This document shows, in pieces, positions 9,277 to 17,897 of a DNA stretch of 41,138 nt (its first letter is position 1; each line of letters opens with the position of its first letter). Below the pieces are notes generated by a model, which had not been told where the DNA came from, made no database searches, and saw only the letters and a program-made list of their open reading frames with translations. Both the position numbers and the translations under genes were made by a program. The stretch is from Rhodothermales bacterium (GTDB taxonomy: Bacteria; Bacteroidota; Rhodothermia; Rhodothermales; UBA10348), in the NCBI GenBank assembly GCA_017859335.1, contig JAFMNH010000009.1, positions 1 through 41,138 on the forward strand. The letters run 5' to 3'.

Positions 9277-9301
9277 GACGGTGTGTAACGCGACGGTGTG
9301 T
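9277..9301. repeat. Pair of 10-bp direct repeats before the YjbQ-like gene
   Basis: GACGGTGTGT occurs at 9277-9286 and again at 9292-9301, a 15-base period, 33 to 58 bases before the start codon at 9335. The second copy also pairs with CACAC at 9306-9310. The position, just upstream of the gene or in its leader, suggests a regulatory site or a leader structure; no function is known. Confidence 0.4.
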
Positions 9302-9334
9302 CCAGCACACAGACCGTATGCACCAAGCGACAAT

Positions 9335-10402
9335 ATGGCAACACAACCTACTGACATCCGCCTTACGCTGAAGCCAGAGTCCAGGCTCGAGCTGATTGAC
9401 GTATCTGAGCGAGTAGAAGCCGAGAGCGGTGATTTCTTCGACGTGTACCGCAAAAGCGCGTATGCCTCGCACCACACGACGGCTGGTTTCTTTGAGCAAA
9501 GTTTCGCCCGGCGCCTGAAGCACGACCCTGAAGCACTCGAAAAGTACGTAGGCTCGTTCAAGAAGCTCTTTCCGCCGAACGCAGACTATCGACATGATCA
9601 GATGGAGTTGCGCGACGAACTGAGCGATGCCCAAAAACTGGTAGAGCCAAGAAATGCCGACTCCCACCTGACCTACATCGGTGCTGGCCTGGAAAACTGT
9701 GTCACCTATCTGAATGAACGGCGGGCGCCAGTTTTTTTCATCGATCTGGACGGTACGAACGGCGACACGCGTCGCACCCGCAAGACAACTGTTGTGGGAT
9801 TCAACAGTGAGACCGTCGTTCAGGAGCAGGTGCTGCGCATTCCAATGGGCTCCCACCCTATCGGGTCGGTAAACCTGTGGGACCCCAAGGTAGGCGTGCT
9901 ACAGCAAATCGAAGAGCACATTGCAACGCTTGGGATCGAGAAGGGCCGCGTCAGTTTATCGTTATCCCCGGACGAGAAGAACACAGGGCTGACGGTCAAT
10001 GAGTACGAAACGCTTCTCATGCGCCACGATCTACCCGATGTACTCAAGAACCCCCTGCGTTTTATGGCCATGCGCGGCGTGAATATGCTGCGCGACCCCG
10101 GTGCCATCAAGGAAAAGGCCAAGGATTATATGAAGTACGACCTGGTTCACGTGGTCAATGAGTTCATTGAAGCCACGGGCCTGAGCGATACGAAGGTGGA
10201 ACGCATCATCGACAAGTTCTTCCAGGTCCCTGCCAACCGTTTCCTGCGCATGAAACGAAAGGTGGACCTGATTGTCTCTGATGAGGGCACAGGCAACGGC
10301 CGGATCATCAATGGGACCTACCAAAGCCCGATTCTCGTGCAGTGGAATCGCAATCAGGATCGAACACGAACGGTGAACGTGGTTTTCAGCCGTTTCGAAT
10401 AG
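9335..10402 (+). CDS. Uncharacterised protein with YjbQ/UPF0047-like N-terminal domain
   Basis: I do not recognise the full protein (355 residues). The N-terminal 155 residues resemble the YjbQ/UPF0047 family: SHHTTAGFFEQSF (45-57) matches the family HTT block, YRHDQMELRDE (85-95) lies where YjbQ has its Y-x-H segment, NADSHLTYIGAG (107-118) matches the NAHAHL block and FFIDLDGTNGD (134-144) matches the FVDFDGPR block. Normal YjbQ proteins stop at about 140 residues. Here about 200 more follow, with helices near 185-300 and the basic segment RFLRMKRKVDL (302-312), and no motif I know. The start MATQPTDIRL was chosen because upstream in-frame sequence is low in coding character. No signal peptide or membrane segment is visible, so it is probably cytoplasmic. 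The gene is alone on the plus strand, with a repeat-bearing upstream region. YjbQ proteins have been linked to a weak thiamine-phosphate synthase activity; I do not infer that here. Confidence 0.68.
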   Translation: MATQPTDIRLTLKPESRLELIDVSERVEAESGDFFDVYRKSAYASHHTTAGFFEQSFARRLKHDPEALEKYVGSFKKLFPPNADYRHDQMELRDELSDAQKLVEPRNADSHLTYIGAGLENCVTYLNERRAPVFFIDLDGTNGDTRRTRKTTVVGFNSETVVQEQVLRIPMGSHPIGSVNLWDPKVGVLQQIEEHIATLGIEKGRVSLSLSPDEKNTGLTVNEYETLLMRHDLPDVLKNPLRFMAMRGVNMLRDPGAIKEKAKDYMKYDLVHVVNEFIEATGLSDTKVERIIDKFFQVPANRFLRMKRKVDLIVSDEGTGNGRIINGTYQSPILVQWNRNQDRTRTVNVVFSRFE

Positions 10403-10444
10403 GTAGGGTCTTCCCTCCAGGCTGCCGCGCCGCGGATCACGGCC

Positions 10445-11221
10445 TTAGATCAAGGAGTGGGACTGTACACCATCGACGGTAATACAGGCACCTGAAACCC
10501 ATGATGCACGTGGCGAGGACAAGAAGGTTACGACATCAGCCACCTCCTCAGCCGAACCGAAACGGCCCAGAGGAATGTTGTCCGCGATGAATTGCTTCAT
10601 TCCCTCGGGATCTTCTTTGCATCGCCGATCCCACGATCCGCCTTCAAAGCGGATGGACCCTGGAGCTACGGAATTGACGCGAACCCCGTACTTGCCAAGC
10701 TCGATGGCCATGATCTTGGCCGCACTGATGAGGGCTGATTTTGTCGTATTGTAGATGGACAACCCCGCGCCACCAGCTTCACGTCCGAAGATGGATGATA
10801 TGAAGATGATGGAGCCACTTTCCGAATCTTTCAGTGATGGAATGACGGCCCGAGCCGTTCTAAGATGGGACTTGAGGTTCAATTCCAGGATATCCTCCCA
10901 GTCCTGATCGGTAGTTTCCTCGAACTGTCCCCGCCGGTTACCTCCAGCGTTTGCGACGAGGATATCTATGCCTCCGTAAAGGTCTTGCGCCCGGGCAGCC
11001 AACGTCTGCCCCGCATCCGGATGTGTCACATCGAGGGCCAGGCCATGTACATCGGTACCGTACACCTTCAAAGCATCAACTGCCGCATCAAGACTCTCCT
11101 GCCCCCGAGCGCAAACCAACAGGCGGCATCCTTCTTTGGCCAACCCATGAGCTATCGCCAGACCGATCCCCCGACTGGCACCGCTGACGATGGCTACTTT
11201 TCCTTCAATTCCAAGATCCAT
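10445..11221 (-). CDS. Short-chain dehydrogenase/reductase (SDR) family oxidoreductase
   Basis: This is a classical 258-residue SDR. The cofactor loop is SGASRGIG (13-20), with the NAG motif at 91-93 and Asn115 in ELNLKSH. The catalytic Ser142/143 (FISSIFG), Tyr157 and Lys161 (YNTTK) are all present. The C-terminus, VSGACITVDGVQSHSL, is the usual end of FabG-like SDRs. The substrate cannot be told from sequence; 3-oxoacyl-ACP reductase-like or sugar/alcohol dehydrogenase roles are both possible. It converges with the YjbQ-like gene (42 bases between stops) and is divergent from the plus-strand group starting at 11386, separated by 164 bases. Confidence 0.93.
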   Translation of the reverse strand: MDLGIEGKVAIVSGASRGIGLAIAHGLAKEGCRLLVCARGQESLDAAVDALKVYGTDVHGLALDVTHPDAGQTLAARAQDLYGGIDILVANAGGNRRGQFEETTDQDWEDILELNLKSHLRTARAVIPSLKDSESGSIIFISSIFGREAGGAGLSIYNTTKSALISAAKIMAIELGKYGVRVNSVAPGSIRFEGGSWDRRCKEDPEGMKQFIADNIPLGRFGSAEEVADVVTFLSSPRASWVSGACITVDGVQSHSLI

Positions 11222-11385
11222 GGTGCTAAAACAACGTGTTGGTAATTGGCGCTTAAGTTACGGGCGCATGATAGCGATCTTTCGACGAGGGAATGCGTAC
11301 CTCGACAGGAATTGACAGGAACTCCGAGAGGACGCTGTCACGCGAAGAACCCTACCCGTTCGGTATCAGCATAGATCGTAACCCC

Positions 11386-11904
11386 ATGACCACACTGGAA
11401 GCCTTCAATGATCTACCGGATTCCACGGATTGCTGGCTGTACGCAGCAAGCCGGGAGTTGAATGAGGCAGAGATCTCGTTTCTGAATAGTCTGTTCACGG
11501 CTTTCGAAAAGGACTGGTCTACGCATGGAAGATCCGTCAGCGGCGCATTTGCCGTTGCCGGAAACAGGATAGTGATTGTCGCCGCCCATGTCGAAGCAGG
11601 CGATATCAGCGGGTGCGGCATCGACAAGTCACTTCATTTCTTGCAGGAGGCGGCTGCTTCCCGCGGATTCGAGTGGTCCTCCGCCCTGAACATCGTCCAC
11701 GAAGACTCCGACGGTGCCCTCCAGGTGGTTTCCAGAGGGGACTTCAAGAAAATGGCGAAGGAAGGGGTTGTAACACCGAGTACGCGCGTCGTCGACCTGT
11801 CCATCCGCTCCCTGGGTGAACTCCGCAATCCCGGCCTGCTGAGGCGGGCTTCCGATTCATGGCACGTCAGTCTTTTACCTGATCCGTTGCTACCGGTCTC
11901 TTAA
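11386..11904 (+). CDS. Conserved hypothetical protein of a Bacteroidota family
   Basis: This 172-residue protein matches a small conserved family common in Bacteroidota. Family-like stretches are CWLYAASRELNEAEISFL (18-35), a central W-x3-G segment DWSTHGRSVSGAFAVAG and GCGIDKSLHFLQEAA. Members often carry the label 'ABC transporter ATPase' in databases, but no Walker A, signature or Walker B motif is present, so that label is not supported. No signal peptide or membrane helix is visible. I chose the start MTTLEAFNDL; an ATG at 11293 would add 31 residues unlike the family. The potassium-channel gene follows after 20 bases on the same strand, so the two are probably co-transcribed. The function is unknown. 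Confidence 0.75.
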   Translation: MTTLEAFNDLPDSTDCWLYAASRELNEAEISFLNSLFTAFEKDWSTHGRSVSGAFAVAGNRIVIVAAHVEAGDISGCGIDKSLHFLQEAAASRGFEWSSALNIVHEDSDGALQVVSRGDFKKMAKEGVVTPSTRVVDLSIRSLGELRNPGLLRRASDSWHVSLLPDPLLPVS

Positions 11905-11924
11905 CGCCTCGAGGTACCTGAACG

Positions 11925-12965
11925 ATGTCCTACGATCGTGGCAACGGGGTCAGCTTCTTTCTGAGCCGAGAACTGATTGTTGCCAATGCTTTTCTGGCCA
12001 TGGTTTTGGTCGCGGGGACGGTTGGTTATACCGTCATCGAGGGATGGTCCCTGATGGACAGTCTCTACATGACATTCATTACCCTGACAACGATTGGTTT
12101 CAGGGAAGTGCATGACATGTCCGCCGGCGGCCGGATGTTCACGATCATCATCGGCTTGATGGGTATAGGAAGTGTAGCATTCATTGCTACCCGAACGGCT
12201 CAGGTGCTCTTGAATACCCACACCTTTCGATACAGGAAAATGATGCGCTCCATCGATGCGACGTCCGAACACTACATACTGGCTGGCTTTGGCCGAATTG
12301 GACAGCGAATTGCCAAGGACCTTGCCCGCAACGAGGTGCCTTTCGTCGTCATTGAGAAGGATAACACACCGCTGGAAACCCTTGAGCGTTCGGGCTACCT
12401 GCATCTCCAGGGGGACGCGGAAACCGAGGATATTCTGCAGGCCGCTGGCATCAAACGCGCTCGGGGTCTGATCCTCACACTTCCCGAGGATCGGGCGAAT
12501 GTGTTTGCAACACTTGTTGCGCGGGAGCTGAATCCGGACCTCTTCATCCTGGTTCGGACCGACACCCATGCCAACCGGCGTAAACTCATCCGTGCCGGTG
12601 CAGACAAAGTCGTAGCGCCCTACGAAATCGGAGCCGATCGCATGGCTCAGGTTCTGCTTCGGCCAACGGTAGAGCACTTCATGGAACGTATCATGCGTTC
12701 TGATGCCTTGGCCTACTCGATGGATGAGGTCATCGTGGAGCAGGGTTCCAAGCTGGCGGGAAAAACACTGCAGGCAGCCAACTTCAGATCCCGTTTCGAT
12801 GCCATTGTTGTGGCCGTCATGAATGGTACAACGAACCAGTTGACCTTCAACCCCGGTCCTGATACTTCGTTACGAGGAGGGGATACACTGATTGTGATGG
12901 GTAGCTCCGAGATGATTGCAACCCTTCGATCTGAGGGATGCCGCGCGGGCAGTGGGAAATCCTGA
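11925..12965 (+). CDS. Two-helix potassium channel with RCK/TrkA cytoplasmic domain
   Basis: This 346-residue membrane protein has an ion-channel pore followed by a ligand-gating RCK ring domain. Helix 1 is about residues 18-38, the pore loop about 44-60 and helix 2 about 71-92. The RCK/TrkA-N Rossmann domain begins near 115, with the nucleotide loop AGFGRIGQRIAKDL (120-133) and VVIEKDN; a TrkA-C domain occupies about 250-340. The selectivity filter region reads TLTTIGFREVHD (53-64) instead of the canonical TVGYGD: the second filter glycine is replaced by arginine. It probably conducts K+ or another cation across the inner membrane under control of a cytoplasmic ligand, but selectivity cannot be assumed from this filter. 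The gene is 20 bases after the conserved hypothetical gene, and the L,D-transpeptidase gene follows. Confidence 0.9.
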   Translation: MSYDRGNGVSFFLSRELIVANAFLAMVLVAGTVGYTVIEGWSLMDSLYMTFITLTTIGFREVHDMSAGGRMFTIIIGLMGIGSVAFIATRTAQVLLNTHTFRYRKMMRSIDATSEHYILAGFGRIGQRIAKDLARNEVPFVVIEKDNTPLETLERSGYLHLQGDAETEDILQAAGIKRARGLILTLPEDRANVFATLVARELNPDLFILVRTDTHANRRKLIRAGADKVVAPYEIGADRMAQVLLRPTVEHFMERIMRSDALAYSMDEVIVEQGSKLAGKTLQAANFRSRFDAIVVAVMNGTTNQLTFNPGPDTSLRGGDTLIVMGSSEMIATLRSEGCRAGSGKS

Positions 12966-13083
12966 GCGAAGCGGGAACCCCATTCCGCGCGCAATGATTG
13001 ATCGAATGCGGACGGCCGGTGCACGTGCCTGCCATTTGCTCTCGTCAGCGACCTGCCCTTCGACTACAGACAACCGATTTACG

Positions 13084-14061
13084 ATGGCTTTTCGTTCAAA
13101 CGCTGGTCATGGTTCTTTCGCCATTTTTTGCTCCTTGGCGTCGCTTTTTCTTTCGCTCTGGGTACAGCCGGTGAAAGGTCAGTTCTATCTCAATCAGGGA
13201 GAACTGGCGGAGATCATGCATGAGTGCTCTGCGGACCTGGGGATGCTGCCCGACGTCGACTACTCGTACAGGGTGCTCTACAATTCCAGGGGGAACAACG
13301 TCTTGGCCCGGAATACCTTCTACAAGATCATCGGCGATGGCGATGTACGCACGGGTCGGAGTCGCTCCTTGCTTGTGGGCCTGCTGAACCGACGCCTGAT
13401 GCATGAAGTACAGATCGGCGACACCCTTGTTGTACCCGATACTTGGGATCTTGACTTCTGCGCGTATTCGCCCTTCCCTCACAGGTACGACGGGGGCGCC
13501 TCATTCGAAAAGCTGTTCATCATCGACAAGTCCATACAGGCCTGGGCAGCGTATGAAAGAGGTCGGTTGGCACGCTGGGGAATCGTCAATACGGGCGATC
13601 CCAATCACAGGACTCCCAACGGCCGGTTCAACTTCAATTGGAAAACCGAGTATCGGGTATCTTCCCACAGCCCGCCGGGAGAACCCTGGGAAATGTATTG
13701 GGTGTTCAATTTTGTGGAATCAAGGGGCATTCATATCCACCAATATCCCATGCCCAGCGGCGGACCCATGAGTCACGGATGTGTCCGACTCGTCGATGAG
13801 GATGCGCGTTGGATCTACAATTGGGCCGAAACCTGGACCAAGGGCTCGAGCGGGTACAAATCTGGTTTCGGGACCATCGCAGAGCCTGGTACCACGCTAC
13901 TCGTCATTGGAGACGACCCGGATGGAACCCCGGAAACCTTCAGTCGGACCGGCCCAAAACCGACGCTGAACACGATTATACTCCCAGCGGACCCGTATGA
14001 AGTCCCTCCAGGAACCGATCAGCAGCGCTTTTTTGACCGCCTTCGAGGCACCGAGCCGTAG
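13084..14061 (+). CDS. Exported L,D-transpeptidase (YkuD family)
   Basis: This enzyme family makes 3-3 peptide cross-links in peptidoglycan or attaches lipoproteins to it, acting in the periplasm. I chose the start MAFRSNAGHG, which yields 325 residues with a signal peptide (hydrophobic core about 11-28, cleavage near KG-QF). An ATG at 12916 would overlap the channel gene. The YkuD catalytic block is present: GIHIHQYPMPSGG (215-227) and PMSHGCVRLVDED (228-240), with catalytic Cys233. The family consensus is (S/T)HGC(VIL)(R/N). The N-terminal 130 residues contain a region that may be a substrate-recognition module, and the C-terminus, after about residue 270, holds a further beta-rich segment. 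It follows the channel gene on the same strand by 118 bases. Confidence 0.92.
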   Translation: MAFRSNAGHGSFAIFCSLASLFLSLWVQPVKGQFYLNQGELAEIMHECSADLGMLPDVDYSYRVLYNSRGNNVLARNTFYKIIGDGDVRTGRSRSLLVGLLNRRLMHEVQIGDTLVVPDTWDLDFCAYSPFPHRYDGGASFEKLFIIDKSIQAWAAYERGRLARWGIVNTGDPNHRTPNGRFNFNWKTEYRVSSHSPPGEPWEMYWVFNFVESRGIHIHQYPMPSGGPMSHGCVRLVDEDARWIYNWAETWTKGSSGYKSGFGTIAEPGTTLLVIGDDPDGTPETFSRTGPKPTLNTIILPADPYEVPPGTDQQRFFDRLRGTEP

Positions 14062-14088
14062 GGCTCAGGGCGCACGCATCCGCAGGGT

Positions 14089-15207
14089 TCAGTCGATAGA
14101 ATGGAACAGCCGGCTGAAGCGTGGCAACATGCTGTCCTTGTCCCAGGAGAAATACACAAGTAGCGCTTTACCAACGACATGGTCCATGGGGACGAAGCCC
14201 CAGAAGCGGCTGTCTTCCGAATTGTCCCGATTATCTCCCATCACGAAAAAGTAGTCCTGTTCGAATGTATACGTTTCCGCAATCTGACCATCGATAAGGA
14301 AATCCCCAGCCGTCGTTCTACCCGTCTCGTGCCCTTCAAAACGGGAGATGACTTTCTCATAAGTAGCCCATGTATCCTCATTGAGCGCTATGCTCATACC
14401 CTGACCAGGGATAGTGACCGGTCCGTAATTGTCCGGCGTCCAACCACGACCGGGCGGATACATGGCCGCATCATACACCGAATTGGCCTGAGCTACGGCA
14501 GGCGCTACGTCGGACACCCATGGCCAATTTGCAATCGCTTCGGCCGCTGCCTCCGTGGCAATCAAACGGACCACAGCTGGATCTGCAGACTGGATGACAT
14601 CGGTGATACCCAGTTCCTCCAGGGCTGAACGATTCAACTGGACGCGTGGATCAGTCTTCGTAACGGACCAATATTGCTGCATCCCCTCCTGTAAGGGAAC
14701 AGGCGCATCATTGACAACGACTTGCTTGTCCTTTACCGCAATCGACTCTCCGGGCAGCCCCATGACCCGCTTGATGTAATGCATGCGACGTTCTATGACA
14801 TCCACATTGTCATCAGGCCAGTTGAACACAATGGCATCCCCGCGCTCAACCTTAGAAAAACCAGGAAATCGGGTGAATGGAAATTCAAGTCCGGGTAGGT
14901 AGATCTGCGTAAACGGAACGCCAATCGTCATGGGCGTGCGCGTTCCGTAATGCAGCTTAGAGACGAACAGATAGTCCCCCACCAACAGGTTCTTCTCCAT
15001 GGATGGTGTCGGGATGCGGAACAGGTCGAAGAAGAGGGTCCGCAACACGACCATCACCACAATGGCGAAGATCATGGCATCGAGCCATTCCCGGAATGGA
15101 CCCTTTTTCGGGGCGGTTTCCTTGCCGGATCCACGATGCTCCGCGGAACGATGTGCTTTACGCCGCCTGCGCTCGTCACGGCGTGCCTCTGCTTGGCTTT
15201 TTGCCAC
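14089..15207 (-). CDS. lepB: Signal peptidase I with large periplasmic insertion
   Basis: LepB removes signal peptides from exported proteins at the inner membrane. The 372-residue protein begins with a strongly basic cytoplasmic stretch (1-36), a membrane helix (about 42-60) and the catalytic serine in RIPTPSMEKNLLVGDYL (Ser69). The catalytic lysine is in MHYIKRVMGLPGE (Lys146). The conserved box GDNRDNSEDSRFWG occurs at 324-337, then a C-terminal helix GKALLVYFSWDKDS. Between about 175 and 300 there is a long non-conserved insertion containing many Ala and Glu residues; bacterial LepB proteins vary here, and Bacteroidota examples are often long. It is the last gene of the unit lepA-hypothetical-lepB, four bases after the preceding stop. 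Confidence 0.94.
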   Translation of the reverse strand: MAKSQAEARRDERRRRKAHRSAEHRGSGKETAPKKGPFREWLDAMIFAIVVMVVLRTLFFDLFRIPTPSMEKNLLVGDYLFVSKLHYGTRTPMTIGVPFTQIYLPGLEFPFTRFPGFSKVERGDAIVFNWPDDNVDVIERRMHYIKRVMGLPGESIAVKDKQVVVNDAPVPLQEGMQQYWSVTKTDPRVQLNRSALEELGITDVIQSADPAVVRLIATEAAAEAIANWPWVSDVAPAVAQANSVYDAAMYPPGRGWTPDNYGPVTIPGQGMSIALNEDTWATYEKVISRFEGHETGRTTAGDFLIDGQIAETYTFEQDYFFVMGDNRDNSEDSRFWGFVPMDHVVGKALLVYFSWDKDSMLPRFSRLFHSID

Positions 15208-15211
15208 GGGA

Positions 15212-16054
15212 TCAGTTTGGTTCGTTTGCTGAGGGTGTCGGTTCTGGCTCCACCGTTCTGGGAACTGGATACCTCCTGTCGTTCAGGTCAGGCCGGTCAA
15301 TACGCTCGTCGAAAAAGGATGCTCCATCATACCCCGTCAAATACCAAGCCTGTAAATCAACATTATAATAGTAGTCAGCGAACGGGGCTCGCTCGGCGTC
15401 AGCCAGCATATGCTCCAGAAAATCCCTCTTGATCACTGGCAAGTGCGATCGGACCCTCTGATCAGCTGCGAGCACTATACCCCGGTCCCATGGACCATTC
15501 ACATCGAGTATGGCGACACGTACGGAATCGTTGAGCAAAAACCAGTACTCGAACTGTATGATGTCCTCACGCTGTAGCTCCTCAGGACGCTGACGGTCGG
15601 ACAACGTCAGGGTAGGCGCTCCGAAAACTGACTCGAAGCGACTCCGGAGGTCAGCCGTTTTCATGGTGTCTACAGGGCTCAGGGAACTGCTGCCCGTGAA
15701 GGCCCATTTCGTGCCGGAAAACGCCTTGGCATGTGTGTCCTTGGCTTGGAAGGGAATCTTTCTCCAGTTGGTAACGGTGAACAAGGGCAGTTTGTCCGGG
15801 AGGGAGGACAGGAGACGCTGGTACTCAAGCCCCTCGAGCCACGCACGCACGGTGTCTCCTTCCAGATACAGGGTCGCAGGTGCTCGATAAGGGATGCGGG
15901 AACCCGTCCGTTGCACCTCCTGCTCAGCCAAAAAGTGTGTCCGGGCCTGCATGTATCGCTGCAACAGATCCGAGGAAGACACCTGCCTGCCAACAGCAGT
16001 CGCCGAGGGCAAGTACGCAGCAAGCACGAGAAATCCGTACAGAAAAAGCCTCAT
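15212..16054 (-). CDS. Unknown exported protein inside the lepA-lepB operon
   Basis: I do not recognise this 280-residue protein. It begins with a clear signal peptide (MRLFLYGFLVLAAYLPSATA, cleavage near ATA-VG), so it is exported. The mature part is mixed alpha/beta with many aromatic residues, for example IQFEYWFLLNDSVRVAILDV (180-199), and ends in a Pro/Glu tail (PEPTPSANEPN). There is no cysteine pair, lipobox or known catalytic motif that I can see. It lies 37 bases after lepA and four bases before lepB, so it is very likely co-transcribed with them. The position suggests an envelope or secretion role, but that is inference only. Confidence 0.75.
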   Translation of the reverse strand: MRLFLYGFLVLAAYLPSATAVGRQVSSSDLLQRYMQARTHFLAEQEVQRTGSRIPYRAPATLYLEGDTVRAWLEGLEYQRLLSSLPDKLPLFTVTNWRKIPFQAKDTHAKAFSGTKWAFTGSSSLSPVDTMKTADLRSRFESVFGAPTLTLSDRQRPEELQREDIIQFEYWFLLNDSVRVAILDVNGPWDRGIVLAADQRVRSHLPVIKRDFLEHMLADAERAPFADYYYNVDLQAWYLTGYDGASFFDERIDRPDLNDRRYPVPRTVEPEPTPSANEPN

Positions 16055-16091
16055 ACGTCGCTGCGATCAAAATGGCAGGATAGGTGCGATT

Positions 16092-17897
16092 TCATTCGTC
16101 CATGGAAAGTACGGCCAGGAATGCTTCCTGAGGCACCTCCACGCTGCCGACTTGTTTCATCCGCTTCTTCCCTGCCTTCTGTTTCTCCAGCAGCTTTCGT
16201 TTCCTCGAGATGTCGCCACCGTAGCACTTGGCAGTAACATCCTTGCGCATGGCCTTGACCGTTTCGCGGGATATGATGCGCGACCCTACAGCCGCTTGCA
16301 ACGCGACATCGAACATCTGCCTTGGAATGAGCTCTCGGAGCTTTTTGACCAACCGGCGACCCATCTCGTAGGCTTTGTCTCGGTGGACGATCGTCGAAAG
16401 CGCGTCCACCGGATCCCCGTTGATCATGACGTCCAGCTTGACGAGATGACTGATACGATAATCGATGTACTCATAGTCGAGTGAGGCGTACCCCCTGCTG
16501 ATGCTCTTCAATTTGTCGTAGAAATCGAAGACGATCTCTGCGAGTGGAAGCTGATACTCCAAGGCAACACGCTCAGAATCCAGGTACTGTGTGTTGATGT
16601 AGACACCCCTGCGGTCCTGGCACAACTGCATTAGCCCACCGATGTAATCCGTCGGCGTGATGATCTCTGCCTTTACGTACGGCTCCGAGATAGACTCGAT
16701 GTTGCCTACTTCCGGCATGTTCGAGGGGTTCTCGACCGTCAATTCGACCGCATCCGTCTTGAGTACCCGGTACTTCACGTTGGGTACAGTGGTGATTATA
16801 TCCAGACCGAACTCCCGATCGAGCCGCTCCTGTACGATCTCCATGTGCAGCAGGCCCAGGAAGCCTACACGAAAACCGAATCCGAGAGCCGCCGAAGTCT
16901 CCGGCTCAAACGTGAGGGCCGCATCGTTGAGCTGCAACTTCTCAAGCGATGTCCGCAAATCCTCGAATTCATCTGCATTCGTCGGGTAGACACCCGAAAA
17001 AACCATCGGTTTGGCTTCCCTGAACCCGGCAATGGCTTCCTTGGCCGGATTGACGCGGGTGGTCACGGTGTCGCCTACCTGCGTATCCTTCACATCCTTT
17101 ATGGACCCGATGATGTAGCCGACTTCTCCAGCCGAGAGGCTGCTTACCGGTTGCATGGACATTCGCAAGAAACCAATTTCCTCTGCGTCTGCTTCGGCGC
17201 CGGTAGCCATGAAGCGTATGCCGTCCCGTTTGTTCAACGACCCATCGAAAATGCGTGCGTAGACGATGGAGCCGCGATACGTATCGAAGATGGAATCAAA
17301 AATGAGCGCCTTGAGCGGAGCCTCGGGATTGCCGGCTGGTTGGGGAATCCGCTCGATGATGCGCTCGAGCAGCGCTGGAACGCCTTCGCCCGTCTTCGCA
17401 CTGATGCGAAGGACATCCTCCGCTGGCTCGCCGATCAGATTTTCGATGGACTGTGCCACGGCCTCAGGATTGGCGCCGGGCAGGTCCACTTTATTCAGAA
17501 CGGGGATAATCTCGAGATCCTGCTCCATGGCAAGAAGCAGGTTGGAAATGGTTTGCGCTTCGATACCCTGTGCGGCGTCAACTACGAGAATGGCTCCTTC
17601 GCAGGCCTCCAGCGCTCGCGACACCTCGTAGGTGAAGTCCACATGCCCCGGGGTATCAATCAGGTTCAAAACATACGGTTCACCATCTGCCGCTACGTAA
17701 TCCATACGGATGGCATGGCTCTTGATGGTGATTCCGCGCTCACGCTCCAGATCCATGGAGTCGAGGACCTGCTCCTGGAGCTGACGCTTGGTGAGCGTGC
17801 CGGTCAACTCCAGCAAGCGATCCGCAAGCGTGCTTTTGCCGTGATCAATGTGCGCAATGATGCAGAAATTGCGGATGCGCCGCTGGTCGGTGGCCAT
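16092..17897 (-). CDS. lepA: Elongation factor 4 (LepA), ribosome back-translocase GTPase
   Basis: LepA is a translational GTPase that acts on stalled or paused ribosomes. The 601 residues match the family size. The N-terminus shows the G1 P-loop [18 protein letters not shown], the G2/G3 segments [13 protein letters not shown] and [21 protein letters not shown], and the G4 NKVD ([14 protein letters not shown]). Domains II, III and V follow, then the LepA-specific C-terminal domain with [20 protein letters not shown] and the basic end [22 protein letters not shown]. It is the first gene of the lepA-hypothetical-lepB unit. The upstream 366 bases contain direct repeats (17991-18020). Confidence 0.97.
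   Translation of the reverse strand: MATDQRRIRNFCIIAHIDHGKSTLADRLLELTGTLTKRQLQEQVLDSMDLERERGITIKSHAIRMDYVAADGEPYVLNLIDTPGHVDFTYEVSRALEACEGAILVVDAAQGIEAQTISNLLLAMEQDLEIIPVLNKVDLPGANPEAVAQSIENLIGEPAEDVLRISAKTGEGVPALLERIIERIPQPAGNPEAPLKALIFDSIFDTYRGSIVYARIFDGSLNKRDGIRFMATGAEADAEEIGFLRMSMQPVSSLSAGEVGYIIGSIKDVKDTQVGDTVTTRVNPAKEAIAGFREAKPMVFSGVYPTNADEFEDLRTSLEKLQLNDAALTFEPETSAALGFGFRVGFLGLLHMEIVQERLDREFGLDIITTVPNVKYRVLKTDAVELTVENPSNMPEVGNIESISEPYVKAEIITPTDYIGGLMQLCQDRRGVYINTQYLDSERVALEYQLPLAEIVFDFYDKLKSISRGYASLDYEYIDYRISHLVKLDVMINGDPVDALSTIVHRDKAYEMGRRLVKKLRELIPRQMFDVALQAAVGSRIISRETVKAMRKDVTAKCYGGDISRKRKLLEKQKAGKKRMKQVGSVEVPQEAFLAVLSMDE

Noticed and set aside
10425-10435. Palindrome CCGCG-c-CGCGG between the YjbQ-like gene and the SDR gene as a bidirectional terminator
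   Set aside because: A one-base loop cannot form a hairpin of this type and there is no T-tract on either side.
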